Positions 12,172 through 24,018 of a stretch of DNA of 64,000 nucleotides are shown in pieces (within the stretch, counting starts at the first letter, position 1; each line of letters opens with the position of its first letter). Source of the DNA: Flammulina velutipes. Taxonomy: Eukaryota; Basidiomycota; Agaricomycetes; Agaricales; Physalacriaceae. The notes under the pieces are model-generated. The model was not told the DNA's origin, searched no databases, and worked only from the letters and a program-made list of their open reading frames with translations. Both the position numbers and the translations under genes were made by a program. Where the stretch lies: the NCBI GenBank assembly GCA_011800155.1, contig CM022371.1, positions 3,534,001 through 3,598,000 of the forward strand. The letters run 5' to 3'.

Positions 12172-13437
12172 ATGTCACACCCCGCTGAGTTCCCCAACGA
12201 ACTACTCGACCGTATCATCTCTTTCCTCCCTGACGACCGTACTTCTTTGGCGAATTTCTCCCTCGTTTGTAGGGGCTGGCTTCCCGCTTCCAGGCGCCAT
12301 CTGTTCCATTCAGTCAAACTGCACTACTCTACGAATGCGATGGCACGCGGGCATGCTTGGAACACCAACTCCTTTGTCCGACTCCTTGGTAATGCTCACA
12401 ACACCATCGCACCATTCATCCGTGATGCGAGAGTGGACGTTTGGACACCCTTCCTCCCTGATCTCTTCGATGCTCTGGCTAGAGCGGGAGTGTCGCTTTC
12501 CCGGTTGGAAAAAATCATAAGCAGTGACAACTTCCAGGACTCTTTCGACTCTCTCAACCTTCTGGGCCAGCAAAAGGACCTGCGCGAGCTTCGGATGACG
12601 TACGATGGAACGTTCAGTCTCATGGGACGCCCCTTTGCTCCGGTTCTACAATTTTGCTCGTTCTTCCCTAGCATACGGAGCCTCACATTCAGCGTGTTGC
12701 ATGTCAATAGAGTGAAAAACGTACGCGGTATCTTGCCTACCTCACCACTCCCCAGCCGTATACCCCTTGACAAGCTATGCCTGTCGTGTAGCGACAACGG
12801 AGAGGCGCTTGAATGGTTCGGGGAGAACGTCTTGTCTCCTGGATACCCTAGGTCGCTCTCGTTGGTCGCATGGCTCTACGATCACGACGGGTGTGGCCCC
12901 GTTACCAAAATCAATACCTTCCTGAATAAGCTTGGAGGTGGATTACGGGAGTTAAAGATTTCCGTCGAATATGCGGGCGAATATGGGTCTGATTCAATTG
13001 GACCAGGTGAGTTCATCTCCTTTAAGTTTGTGTAACTCTTCTCATTCTAGAGGGCATCAGCATTCACGCATATCGATCTTGGATCATCAATCAACCTTCA
13101 ATTCTTCTCTGCGGACATACACGACGTTTGGTCTATCTACGACACGTTGTGTTCTTTGCCGGAAACGGTCAGTTTGGAGATCTGCAGCATCAATGTCACA
13201 TACCGGGGGCGTTCTCCACGCTCTTATCAGCCCTGCCGAAACATGGAAAGCGACGTGTGGCGTAGGCTTGGGCGACTCCGGTGTCTGCAGAGATGCTGCC
13301 TCGTTGTCACAGTTCCGCAGAACTGTCTTGTCGAGGAACTTGCGATGTTGAATGACGCGCTAAGTGGGCGTAATTATGTGTTAAAACTGGACGGACAGGT
13401 CATGGAGTCAGAACATACTCTAGTATGCTCTGAATAG
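12172..13437 (+). CDS. F-box protein, subfamily 2 (intact)
   Basis: Two exons (12172-13006 and 13061-13437) encode 403 residues. The F-box is at the extreme N-terminus (EFPNELLDRIISFLPDDRTS, then LVCRGWLPASRRHLF). A leucine-rich-like middle follows (FSSIRSL-type and ELKISVEYAG segments). The conserved subfamily tail includes the HIDLGSSINLQFF motif, CRNMESDVW and EELAMLNDAL. The frame of the tail requires the acceptor at GGGCATCAG, not the nearer AG; the paralogue at 25599-26856 uses the equivalent site. Expected to serve as a substrate receptor of an SCF ubiquitin ligase with unknown target. It is the best-preserved forward-strand member of a family that also includes 13713, 20498 (remnant) and 25599. 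Confidence 0.8.
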
Positions 13438-13712
13438 ACTTCATTCGGCTACATACAGCTGTGTATCTTACGCTATAGCGCACAGTAAGTTCTATAGAGC
13501 TTAATTTTTGGAAGTACATACCTACAACCTTAGCAGCTATACGCGAACTTTTGTTTTTGACGATGAAAACAGCATTCAAGTTCTTGGCCACGTTGATCGG
13601 CCCGGTGTTCTGTTTCTTGCGCTTGAATTCAGTTTGACAACACGTGTACACATTCTAGGCCCACGACGCTGGTGCTACATTCGCCTTCATCATAAACTGA
13701 CATCTCACCTTC

Positions 13713-14883
13713 ATGTCGCTTTTCGCTGAGTTCCCCAACGAACTGCTCGACTATATCATCTCTTTCATCGTTGACGACCGCACGTCCTTGAAGAATCTAT
13801 CCCTTGTGTGCAGGAGCTGGCTTCCCGCATCGAGGCGTCATCTCTTCTACTCCATCAAATTATATCACTCTCGAAATGCAACACTTCGGGGCATTGAGTG
13901 GAACACGGACGACTTCCTCCATCTCTTTGAATCCGGCATGCAGAATACCATCGTACCATTCATCCGTGACGCTACGGTCGACGTTTGGGGACATTTCCTG
14001 TACGATCTCTTCGATGCTTTGGCTAGGGCGGGTGTATCTCTTACCCGTCTGGAAACGTTCATAAGCTGTGAAAACCGCCAGGACGATTTCGACGCTCTCG
14101 GGCGACTCGCGGCCCAACAGCAGGACGTGCGTGAGCTGAAGGTGACATACGATGGAACCTTCAGGCACTCTAGAGATTCATTCGTCCCAGCCCTACACCT
14201 TTGTTCGTTCTTCCCCTGCATAAAAACTCTTGTATTCGGGATGCCAACGTCCTGGAATATCAAAAGTATATACGACGCACCTGTCACAAACCCCAACCGT
14301 ATACCGCTCGAAAATCTACGGTTGTCCTGTGGCGATAATGGGAGAATCCTCGGGTGGTTTAGAGAGAACATCTTGTCTCCAGGATACCCTAGGACTCTAT
14401 TGTTGGATATGGTACGCTACCATCACAATGGTTGTGGTCCTGTTTCCGAGATCAACAACTTTCTGCACCACATCGCCTCTGGATTACACGAGCTGAAAAT
14501 TTCTGTGAATTATGTGGGCGATGATGTGGATGGGTCAAGTGAGTTCATCTCCTTCTTAGCTAGTATGACTCTTCTCAACTTGGACAGTGTCAGAATATAC
14601 GCCTATCGATCTTCAGTCATCAAGAGAATTGCGATCCTTCTTCGCGAAAATGCACGACATTCGCTTCATCTACGATACGCTACGCTCCTTACCTGAGACA
14701 TCCAGGCTGGCCAGCTGTCGTCTCAACATCATACAATGGAGGATACGTAACCAGGGCAGCTTCCCTGCCGAAACATGGAAAGTGAGGTGTGGAGCAAGCT
14801 CGCGCGACTGTCTTGTCTGCGGGATTGTTGCTTGGTTGTGCAGGCTCCACGGAACTGCCTTGATGAAGAACTTGGGATGTTGA
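13713..14883 (+). CDS. F-box protein, subfamily 2, C-terminus changed by frameshift
   Basis: Tandem paralogue of the preceding gene, 275 bp downstream. Exon 1 (13713-14538) carries the N-terminal F-box (EFPNELLDYIISFIVDDRTS) and the leucine-rich-like body. The intron 14539-14593 leads into the tail motif TPIDLQSSRELRSFFAKMHD. Near 14770 the frame slips: the paralogues continue with CRNME..VW and EELGMLNDAL, but here that text is in the next frame and runs on to a stop at 14961-14963. The slip falls in a C run (three C here, four in the copy at 25599). As written, translation ends at 14883 with about 40 altered residues, giving 371 residues. The gene may be functional with a new tail, or freshly broken. 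Confidence 0.7.
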
Positions 14884-15232
14884 ATGACGCGTTAGGTATA
14901 TGCAGTTACGAGTTGAAACCGGACGGACGTCACGAATGGGCAGGTAATACTCTTGTATGTTGATCGTAGACTTTGGCTCACCGCATACGGCCTATCTCTA
15001 AATCCGGAACTCATCGCTTTCCTCTATTTTATCCCAGTGCATCAGAAGCCGCTGTACCAGTCTATTCTATGGTAGTCCGTCCGTATGTACGTAACAAGCA
15101 ACTATGGGTAGTATCTTACACTTTCAAACCGTGTGCGAAGCCCCGAACCGGGATAAGTCGTTTCCAAACTACTACAACGCTTATAAGAAGAATTACATGT
15201 TACATTTCTCAAGAAACATCATCTTTAGCCAA

Positions 15233-16767
15233 TTAATTCGTCCACCGCAGACTCCCTCCATCTCCAGCGACGCCAGGTGTCGAGAAGTACATCATAAATG
15301 CCAGGATCGCTGATGTTCGACTCGAATCTCCATCCGCTAAAGTCTACACGGAGAATATAAGTGAAAAACATCATACCCTGTGAAGCGCTTACATTCAACC
15401 TCCAGCTTCACCGCAGGTGTTCGTATTGTCTTCAAATACCGAAATGAAACTTCCTGCGAGAGCGATGAGAGTGCTGCCATGTCCGGGGAACCGTTCACCG
15501 AGCTATATATATCCATGCGCTTCAAGTTCGAGTGAAGTATGATGTCCCGGGCCGCGTCGAGTAATTGTGGCGTGGGTGGAATATTAGATAACGTGATTTT
15601 GAGGTATTCGAGATCCGGTAATTCATCCATAATGGCTGCACCAGGCAAATCCGAGGCAGTGGCGGTGAGCTTTCGCAAGTGTGGAAGATAAGTGCACAAC
15701 GGCTGCATATCCGCCCACATGATATTCTCCAGCTTCACTTCCTGCACGTCGCACCGGGAGCGGGAGAAGAGATTAGAGTATGTTGGGATGAGCTCGTGCG
15801 TGAGGATTCGAATTGTAATTATGGAGAGTTTGGGAATGGTGAGGAACGACAAGAGCTTTGGATCCACGACGTTGATTTCACGGAGGCTGGGGCAGACGAC
15901 AGGGGTGACGATCTGGGCGATAGCTTGGTTATCAAAGCCACTATCCTCAGGCTCAATCACGTCGCACACCAATGATTCGAGGTTGATAGAGCTGGCTGCG
16001 TTGGTGAAATAGGGTATGAACTCTTCGTCGAAAGGAATGTTGATGGATTCCTGAATCTCGAACGTTCGAAGGTTATGCCAAGGGAGATTGAAGTAGGATG
16101 GTCCGTCTACCAGATGAAATGATGCGCTAACCAGGTTTGGCGCGTCACTGAAGACTTGTAAGAACTCGTCGCATGACTCGCCGTGGAACATGGGAAAAAA
16201 CTCCATAGACAAAAGACGGGGAATATTATGCCTGAGAGGGAGAAAAATATCGGCTGGGATATCTCTTTGAATGCAACAGACAAAAGAGCGCCACCGTGTC
16301 GATGTAGCCACGAAATCTTGAACAATTCCCATCACTTCGTCATTAGGTTCGCTCTCGATGACGATACAGCAATCAATGGACATATTCCTAGATGACACGA
16401 GTGCCATCTGTAAATGTCGTCTGTAGTGGCGCAGCTGGAGAGAGGAAAGTATCGTGTTCGGGCCTAAGGAGTATATCAATGTGACGGTAGACCAGAGGCT
16501 GACGCAAGACAGAGCTGCTGCCTTCCATCGACTGCAGACTTGGAGGAGGGTGTGGTGGAATGGGAGAGAGCATGCGCTGCTCATATACAGAGCGTATTCA
16601 GTGTTGCGATCATTATGACATGCCCAAAATAAGACCATTTGAAGAAGCTCCAATGGCAGTCTATCCATAGAAGCTGCCAGTGGCTGCAAAGCATGAGTGC
16701 TATCAGTCTCAAGTTTGGCTACGACACTCACCTCTTCCTCGAGATTCCCCATCTTGTAAGGAAGCAT
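15233..16767 (-). CDS. F-box protein, subfamily 1
   Basis: Paralogue of the broken copy at 8090, on the opposite strand. It starts MLPYKMGNLEEE, then a 48-nt intron (16684-16731) and the F-box (MDRLPLELLQMVLFWA). The long second exon continues with HNIPRLLSMEFFPMFHG, PSYFNLPWHNLRTFEI and further leucine-rich-like repeats. The first intron is GT-AG, conserved in the paralogue, and a multiple of three, so unspliced reading would also stay open. A last intron is predicted at 15337-15392. After it, the frame used by the paralogue (DVLLDTWRRW) is one base off, so either the last 30 residues are shifted or the final junction is misplaced. Expected to be an SCF substrate receptor. The extra open frame upstream of 16767 is probably not coding. 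Confidence 0.75.
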
Positions 16768-16979
16768 GAAAGATTGAATCAAAAGGACGGGCGAGTGGCT
16801 ATTTAAAGGCGATCCGGGATACCGGGCCGGGATCCTTTCAAAGCTGCAAAGCCATTCAAGGATTATCGTTGCCGTTGAAGTCCAACTTTCAGAGGCGTCA
16901 ATCATTACTCTTGATATTAGGCTAGATGGTGTACTCATTATATAGCGATAAAGTAACGACATCCTTGAGTAAACCAGTC

Positions 16980-18006
16980 TCAGACTGAGGGACTCCATTG
17001 CAAGTCGAAGTACGACGGTAGCTCCCTCCAAACGGTCTCGTATCCCCTGGTCTCTATATCCGTCCACTTGGAGGAGCAGCTATTGCAAATGGGACCCATA
17101 ATGGTATGAACACTTTGAAAAGCGTTTAAACTGAAAACAGAATTGCCCGTGCAAAGAGATTGATGTAAAGTTGGGTGATTGAATATCTGGGGAGTAAAAA
17201 GCGGGATTACGCAGATGGCGTGTGCGAGACATTTGCATCGGGCGGAGAGGCAAGGGGGATACTGACACCCTAAGGGAGCACCTTGATGCAGCCATCCCCA
17301 GGCTTTCTGAATGACGGCTTCAGAGAGGCGCGCACGACCTAGGAGTATCATACGCTCGTCATCTGGCGAGAGGGAGGGATAGACGTCACGCAAGGAAGCA
17401 GGGTCCAAGCCTGTGGCGTGGTAAAATGCGAGTGGCAGGATCTGCGGGACATCATTCATTCGTCCCATCTCGAGGGCGAGGAGAGAGTGATTTCGTGTGT
17501 TTTCAGAAGGAATCAGTGGAGGAGGTTTGTTGAGGCTGGCGCGGTCCGCAGGGTATATGAGGATGAGATGTTCGATGACTGCATTCCGAAGTTGATCGCA
17601 CAGGTACTTTGTGGATACACGGAGCATCCCAGATAGTTGTTCGAAGGGTGTCAAGGTTCCGGGCAGGAAAAAACTGTAATGCATTTGTTTAGCGGTCTAC
17701 GTTCCTGCCCGAATGTGGCTCATACCAGGGGGTGTAAAGGTAGTTCAACAACCACTTTATATCGCTCTCAGAGTCCGAGAGATGCAACGTGGTAGTACCT
17801 GTATCGTCCGCGTCCGCGTTCTCTGCCATGTCCTTGAAGAACTGACAATGCATAGCCAGTAGGCCTAGGTGGACCCGAAACGCTCGCTGTTCCGTACTAA
17901 CGAGTATGAGGTTTCCATCTTGAAGCCAGAACTTGTCGTCGGGTACGAATCCAAGGTCTTCTGCATTGCGCTGTCGCTTGAGTGGGCGGGAGGTGCTTTC
18001 AGCCAT
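16980..18006 (-). CDS. BTB/POZ domain protein
   Basis: Two exons (17726-18006 and 16980-17673) separated by a 52-nt intron encode 324 residues. After a basic N-terminus (RPLKRQRN) comes the typical mushroom BTB opening, DKFWLQDGNLILVSTEQRAF followed by FRVHLGLLAMHCQFFKDMAE. The TTLHLSDSESDIKWLLNYLY segment and the helical tail FEQLSGMLRVSTKYLCDQLR complete the fold. A Cys-rich stretch (CQYPPCLSARCKCLAHAIC) and a CNSC pair near the C-terminus could bind metal. Families of this layout are numerous in agaricomycetes and their partners are unknown. It lies just upstream of, and on the same strand as, the F-box gene at 15233-16767. F-box and BTB proteins are both usual ubiquitin-ligase adaptors, but the adjacency may be chance. 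Confidence 0.85.
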
Positions 18007-18781
18007 GGGGGTCAAAGGGAAGAGAGGTTGAACCGGGCCGATATTCCGAGAACGTACTTGATCTAAAACCGCCACGTCGAATACACCATTTCCTCGCTGA
18101 AGTCCTCACCTCTAATGCGAATATCTCTCTTATGCTGCGGCTGTCTTCCTAATTTGACAGTCAAAGCCACCCCATCAATCTAGTCCCGATACTCCGTCCT
18201 CCTGACCCTGCTCTCGAATCTCCAGTACTGCGAACTGTATCGTACACTACCTCCGCGAAGCGAAAATGCACCCCACGCATACCAGCTCTTTGATGTTCTG
18301 GTCAAAAAAACGTTGTATGTCCTGGCCACTCTATGTCTGGATTTCTATAGTATGGCGCTACGATCATAATACCGCTTTGACGGGACCGTGTCTTTGTCGA
18401 TGATATGGCAACATCTATTCGCGAGGAACCCTCCGTAAAATCTCTCAAAGATTTCTTATTCGTCCTATCGACCAAGACTTAGCACTTGTGACTTGACTCG
18501 GCTCTGGATTCAAGTTGCTGACCCATTTTGGAATGCGTGACGCTCGTTGATTGTTCGTAGGTGCCCTTTGTGCAAACGGGGATCGTAATTCATTGTTTAA
18601 GCTACCCGAATTTGCACACAATAGGAAACATGGCCCCATACATTCAGGACACGCGACTCTGGCCGTTAGTTCAAAACTCTGGTGTGAAGGGAGCAGTCCT
18701 TACACTCTGCCACTCCCCCGTTACCCAGGTTGGCATCTCTAGTCCCCGCTTATTGGCAGCTAAGCTCACAAGATTCTCAGC
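18007..18781. other. intergenic between divergent BTB and F-box genes
   Basis: No coding features. The segment separates a minus-strand and a plus-strand start and so presumably holds both promoters. Confidence 0.45.
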
Positions 18782-20341
18782 ATGTCTCCAGCAACAATCG
18801 ATTCGATTCCCAACGAGCTTTTTACAGAAATCTTCCAATATCTCTTCGCATCATTTTATGTCCATGCGTGGTATCAACACATACTCCCGGACTTGCGCCT
18901 TGTCTCGCGTCGCTGGAATTCCGTCATCGAGAGGAGCTCTTCTCTATGGACTTCACTGCTCGTTACCGAGAAATCAGTCCACCCTCCCAGCGCTGACGAC
19001 CTGCCCACCTATTACAGCTCAACTTTCCTGAGGCTGGAGCGTAGCTGGAACCTTCCCCTCCATGTAACGATCGACCTATCAATTCTCCCCGACCCCGACG
19101 TCTTCGGGGAGATGGAGGCCGGTAACTTGGGGATCATCATCGCCAAAGAGGCGCATCGCATTGTCTCCTTCCATTTACGAGCCAAGTCACGCAAACTCTC
19201 CGTGTCCCTTCTTAAATGTCTGAAGATAACCCCGATGCCCAAGCTTCGCTCGTATACTCACGTCGGCTGCGAGGATCCAGAACTTGGAGGCGCTGATACA
19301 TTCATACCCTTCATCGAGGAAGGGACATACTTCGACCTAACTGGTGCTGTTCTCCAACGTAGAGGCCCGCTGGTAGACAGGAATGAGCTGAATGCATGGG
19401 GAAAAGAACATTATCCCGTTCTCGAAGATATCGAGATCTCTGGTGTGCTGTTCCAGTGTAAACGCCTCCCCATGATGAATACCGTCCGTCGGCTTTGCAT
19501 ACGCGCCCAGCCGCGTAACAACCGACCATCCTCGACCACGCTTTCTGACATCCTCAGATCGGCGAGGAAGTCGTTGGAAGTCCTGGAGTTGGAGGATGTG
19601 GTTAGGCGGGGCAATGTCTTTGCCCCGGTCGTCTTAGACAAGCTGCGGATCTTTTCGCTAGGATATGATGATCCTAAGCAGGTTGTGAATTTCCTACTGT
19701 CTGTGAGGATGCCTGCTCTCACGGATCTCACCCTCACATACACGTCCGCGAATCGCGCTTCATTCGATGCGGCATCACCTGGTCATCAGAGGCTGCTACA
19801 TGCACTCATTCAACATTTCCCACTCGATCAAATCAAGAGGCTCTCTCTCAACGGCGTCGTCTTCTCAAACGGCAAACGTTCTCAAATCACCATCCCTCGG
19901 TTAGAGGATGGTCTCACAGCCCAGGAACGTTTGTATTATACGCAGGAACTCCAACTGAAGAAGTTCGCGCCTGTTTTCGGACATTGGAAGATGCCACTCT
20001 TCGTGCTCTTCCTGTTTAAGTGCGCCACGCTGGAACATCTTACTTTGGACGATGTCCGAAGTGAAAATAAGGAGGAGGATCCGAAGAGAGTAATTGGCTC
20101 TTTCTGGCAAAACGGCGCGCTGTCTACGCTGGAGACGTGCGATATCGATGGGTCTGCCGATGGATTGTTCTTGTTCTTGCTGTCAGTAGAAGAAGATCGG
20201 ATTGTCGGAAATAGGTCACAATCGCTAGAGGTCAGCGTGGGAGAGAAGTTGAAGGATGCTCTTTCCGAAGGGGAAATGAACCAGCTGGAGTTGTATTACG
20301 CGCAAACGTCTTGCTCAAGTTCTGACTTGTTGACGTGGTGA
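18782..20341 (+). CDS. F-box protein, single exon
   Basis: A 519-residue uninterrupted frame. The F-box is at the N-terminus (IDSIPNELFTEIFQYLF, then LRLVSRRWNSVIERSSSLWTS). The next segments (LERSWNLPLHVTIDLS, LEDIEISGVLFQCKRLPMM) match the second most common agaricomycete F-box layout, in which an early beta-rich region follows the box and leucine-rich-like repeats run to the C-terminus (LTDLTLTY, LEHLTLDDV). It belongs to neither of the two local subfamilies. Expected function is target recognition in an SCF ubiquitin ligase; the target is unknown. No frameshift or premature stop is seen, making it one of the few clearly intact members of the island. Confidence 0.85.
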   Translation: MSPATIDSIPNELFTEIFQYLFASFYVHAWYQHILPDLRLVSRRWNSVIERSSSLWTSLLVTEKSVHPPSADDLPTYYSSTFLRLERSWNLPLHVTIDLSILPDPDVFGEMEAGNLGIIIAKEAHRIVSFHLRAKSRKLSVSLLKCLKITPMPKLRSYTHVGCEDPELGGADTFIPFIEEGTYFDLTGAVLQRRGPLVDRNELNAWGKEHYPVLEDIEISGVLFQCKRLPMMNTVRRLCIRAQPRNNRPSSTTLSDILRSARKSLEVLELEDVVRRGNVFAPVVLDKLRIFSLGYDDPKQVVNFLLSVRMPALTDLTLTYTSANRASFDAASPGHQRLLHALIQHFPLDQIKRLSLNGVVFSNGKRSQITIPRLEDGLTAQERLYYTQELQLKKFAPVFGHWKMPLFVLFLFKCATLEHLTLDDVRSENKEEDPKRVIGSFWQNGALSTLETCDIDGSADGLFLFLLSVEEDRIVGNRSQSLEVSVGEKLKDALSEGEMNQLELYYAQTSCSSSDLLTW

Positions 20342-20497
20342 TTTATGAGTATATATGTCGAATGTATATGTCTAAAGTATATACGCATGTGCGCGTTTGG
20401 TATTTCTCTCCAATTTCTAAAAGGCCTTTTATTTGTCGATCTCCGTGTTTGATCGGGCCGATACTCCGAGATCGCAGTACCACTCAAACCGACCATC

Positions 20498-20981
20498 ATG
20501 TCGTTTGTCAACCAATTTCTCAACGAATTGATTCCTCATATCGTCTGGTTCCTCGATAAAGATTGCACCTCATTGGTGCATCTATCTCTCGTATGCAGGA
20601 TCTGCTCTCCGCCTCAAGGCTGCCTCAGTAATTGGCCGCGTTACATAGACGTCGACATTGGGTCATCAAGTAATATTTCGTCTTTCTCTGCGCGGATACA
20701 CGACATTCGGTTTGTCCACGATTCTTTGAGGTCATTTCCGAACAGGATTGGGTTGACCAGTGACAACGTAGACAATGTCCAATGGCTGATCCGTCGCTCG
20801 CATCCTGTGGGGTCTCCCGGAATAGTGGCGAGGCATCGCACGGCTACTGCATCCCCGTCGTGCAAGCTCCAGAGGGTTTCCACGACCAACTGGTGAAATT
20901 GAACGACGACTCGACCGCTTGCAGCTATGTACTGCTCAAGGAGGGATTTAGCCGTTGGCACAGCAAACCTGTATGTATGTT
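20498..20981 (+). pseudogene. F-box subfamily 2 remnant with internal deletion
   Basis: The start (MSFVNQFLNELIPHIVWFL, LSLVCRICSPP) is the F-box of subfamily 2. It then jumps directly to the subfamily tail (YIDVDIGSSSNISSFSARIHD, RFVHDSLRSF), losing about 250 residues of the leucine-rich body. Beyond 20,830 the tail frame shifts (QAPEGFHDQLVKLND is in another frame). The unshifted frame still encodes 132 residues up to 20896, so a mini F-box protein is conceivable. I regard it as a degraded copy. Confidence 0.7.
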
Positions 20982-21486
20982 GCACGACTCACGCTGCTGT
21001 CCAGCTACGCCTGTATGTGGGGGCTACCATACAGACTGTCAGCCACAACTATCACAGTGTGGGCAGACAAGCATCCAAAATGTTGTCAACATCCTTTCGA
21101 CGTGCTGGTGAGCCTCTTCCTACTACGAAGAATCGACTCGATTAACGTTTTCTGGTAGAGAAATGAATGCGTGACAGGCGTACGCCGTGGTTTCGATCAT
21201 TGACCCAGCCGGTTCTGCCCTGCTGCTCTGGTAATTTCTACGGATTGAATGGGCGTATTCGGCGTAAGATGCCTACTTCCTTCGCACCACTACTCGTAGA
21301 GCTAACCTAGATACAGTCATATAATTGCTCTACTATGACACCATCCTTGGTGAACGAAGTCGAGTCAACATCGGCTCGGCAGCGTAAGCGTGGGAGCACA
21401 TGGCACTATATTGTTTTCCCTGATTTCAAGACGTGATAAAATGGCTTGTCGGACACCACCATCTGTCGCTCGTCTCATCCCTCAAA
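20982..21486. other. intergenic upstream of MFS gene
   Basis: No coding features beyond unsupported short frames. Holds the promoter of the MFS transporter. Confidence 0.4.
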
Positions 21487-23131
21487 ATGACCTCGGACTC
21501 GACGCCGCCGCCAGTAGTGCGCACCCCACTGCCAAAATTCCAGATCTTTATCATCTTTCTCGTACAACTCGCGGAACCAATTACGGCGTCAGTTATCTAC
21601 CCCTTTGCGCCCGAATTTGTACGAAGGACTGGCATTACTGGCGGCGATGAGACTAAGACGGGGTACTATGCTGGTTTAATAGTGCGTATCCGCTAGTGGT
21701 ACATGATTGGTTACTAATATAAATCAGGAATCAGCATTTTTCGTGGCCGAATCCTTATCTGTATATCATTGGGGACGCGCTGCAGATTACTTTGGACGTC
21801 GACCCATCCTACTCCTAGGTCCTCTTGGAGTATCGCTGGCCATGTTGGGATTTGGACTGTCGACGAACTTTTGGTTCCTTGTCCTCTTCCGGTGCCTTCA
21901 AGGTGTCTTCAACGGAAACATTGGTGTGTGCCCTGTTGTTCTGTTTCTACCCAACTGATGGCCTCCAGGTGTGACGAAAACGGTGCTGGGAGAAGTAGGC
22001 CTTTCCGCAGTGGTCACCAGAATATTTGCTTATAGTCACCATCCTAGCTCACGGACTCTACCAACATTGGTGATGTCTTCGCCGTCATGCCGTTGATTTG
22101 GGGACTGGGATCTACCTCTGGGTGAGTCCGTCGAGGTGCCTCCAACCGCCGACACTAACATCCAATCAGACCTATCATAGGTGGTCTTTTGGCCGACCCA
22201 GGAGAACGCTGGCCTATCTTCAAACGATTGCCTCTCTTCCGTGATCATCCATATCTTCTTCCCTGCCTGGTCTCGTCGTCAATGGCATTCGGATTCTTTC
22301 TCATCACGTTTATCTCTCTGAAAGAGGTTCGTACCCTGGCACCGAGCGAAACTTTTGTACTCATACTCCATTCAGACACTACCATCTGCCGTCGCGCGAA
22401 AAAAGGAAGACGCGAGCACCCCGCTTCTGCGAGATAGCCCTGACCTGGATTACGGCGCTGTATCGGAGGAAATGCAACCTCCACCGCCGTTACCCAGGAC
22501 ACCTACATTCAAGGAGATCGCCAATCGTCGACTCGTACTCGTTATCCTCAACTACTGCTTCGTTTCCTTCACCAGCACGTCCTACGAGGTCCTCCAACCA
22601 CTCATGTATTCCACCTCTATTCCCGTCGGTGGCCTCGGCCTCTCCCCCTACGAGATAGGCTTGATCATGTTCGCCTGGGGGACCGTTAACGCCCTTCTTC
22701 AAGTCTTCCTTACCAGCTGGATTATTCGCAAATTTGGTGCACGGAGGGCATTCACACAATCCGCGGCCTTCTTGATGTTCTCGTTCTGCGCGTTCTCTTT
22801 GGAGAGTTATTTCGCGAGAAATGCGGGGTATATTGACTGGAGGGTGATGACGTTGATGGGCGTGCAGTTGACGTGTAGTCTCATGGTTTACACGGCGTAT
22901 GGTGCGGCGCATGTATTGGTTGTGCAGACTGCGACGAGTCGGGAGGCGTTGGGGTCGACGAATGGGTTGGCACAGATGGCGAATTCGGGGACGAGAGGAT
23001 TCGCGCCATATATCGCATCGTCGTTGTTTTCGTTGACGTTACAACATAATTTGGCGGGTGGCTTCTTCGTTTATGGGGTGTTTGTCATTCTGATGGGGCT
23101 GTCGGTCTGGTCATCGATGAGGGTCAGGTGA
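21487..23131 (+). CDS. major facilitator superfamily transporter
   Basis: Six exons (21487-21681, 21728-21923, 21969-21994, 22048-22121, 22170-22326, 22376-23131) assemble in phase to 467 residues. The N-terminal half shows a first span (IFIIFLVQLAEPITASVIYP), then the loop-2 signature GRAADYFGRRPILLLG (the GxxxDxxGRR motif of MFS proteins), LFRCLQGVFNGNIGV and DSTNIGDVFAVMPLIWGLGS. A charged central loop (residues about 220-255) precedes the second six-span half, which includes a second loop signature IIRKFGARRAF. The layout is that of the drug:H+ antiporter/ZIF1-like branch that is abundant in mushrooms. The substrate cannot be told from sequence. Exon 3 is only 26 nt. A decayed duplicate follows immediately downstream. 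Confidence 0.9.
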
Positions 23132-23259
23132 AAGATGGTATGTTGTTATTATATACCTACTCTGGTTCTTGTTTGTTGACTGCTTCTCCAGAGTTTGTAT
23201 TTTGACAGTGGCTCGGAAGCCGAAGCGTGGTCGTCTAATTTCCATGATTTCTAGAGCTA

Positions 23260-23760
23260 TCAATAGAATGGGTTGTCGAACACCACCACCATGTATCGAT
23301 TATTTTTTGATCCCTTCATCCCCCCGGACCCATGACGCCGCCAGTAGTGCAAACCTCACTGCGAAAATATTAGATTGATATCTTTCTCGTCGAACGAATC
23401 TCGGCAACAGTTACCCATTTGCACTGGAATTTGGTACACTGCTTATTGTCTATTGAACTTGTTTTGCTAGGAGATTAGGAGTCGACATTTTTCGTAGCCG
23501 AATGCTTGGCTGGATTACATTGGGACGCGCTGCAGACTACTGATGATTGTCTTATGACGTCGACCCGTCCAGTTTCTAAGTCCTCGTGGGCTGGTTATGC
23601 TGGCATTCGGGCTGTCGACTAATCTCTGGTTCCTCGTTATTTCAAAGCACTGTCATTGACAGAAACATTGGTAAGTAAACTATTGCTATCCTCTTCTGCA
23701 CGAACTAATGCTACCTAGATGTGACGAAGACATTGCTGTCAGGATATCGACCGCGAAGGA
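23260..23760 (+). pseudogene. decayed tandem copy of the MFS transporter
   Basis: Nucleotide-level echo of the preceding gene's 5' half. The leader (GGTTGTCGAACACCACCAC), the CGCCGCCAGTAGTGC segment of exon 1, the exon 2 start (TTTTTCGTAGCCGAATGCTT), the GGGACGCGCTGCAGACTACT segment and the ACATTG/GTAAG exon 2 donor appear in the same order. Multiple indels and stops leave no usable frame. The copy stops around the start of exon 3. It records a tandem duplication followed by decay. Confidence 0.75.
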
Positions 23761-24018
23761 ATCCTTGGATATCAGATTACACTTCCTGTCCAATTACACG
23801 TACAAGTTGGGTATTGCAGACCTTCTTCCTTTCGACATCAGCCCGTTCACGTTGTTCTGTCTTTCGTCATTATACAGAACCCAACAAGCCCAGTTCGTAT
23901 GGAATGACGATCTCTCGACGACGATGACATTCCGTCCATATCGTGTCACCTCAAGGTTCAATGATGACAAATGCGAGGTAATTGCTACATACAATCATGA
24001 ATAACATGACTAGATAAT

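Noticed and set aside
16768..17067. Extending the subfamily 1 F-box gene 100 codons upstream
   Set aside because: The paralogue at 8090 aligns only from the ATG at 16767, and the extension overlaps the 3' end of the BTB gene at 16980.
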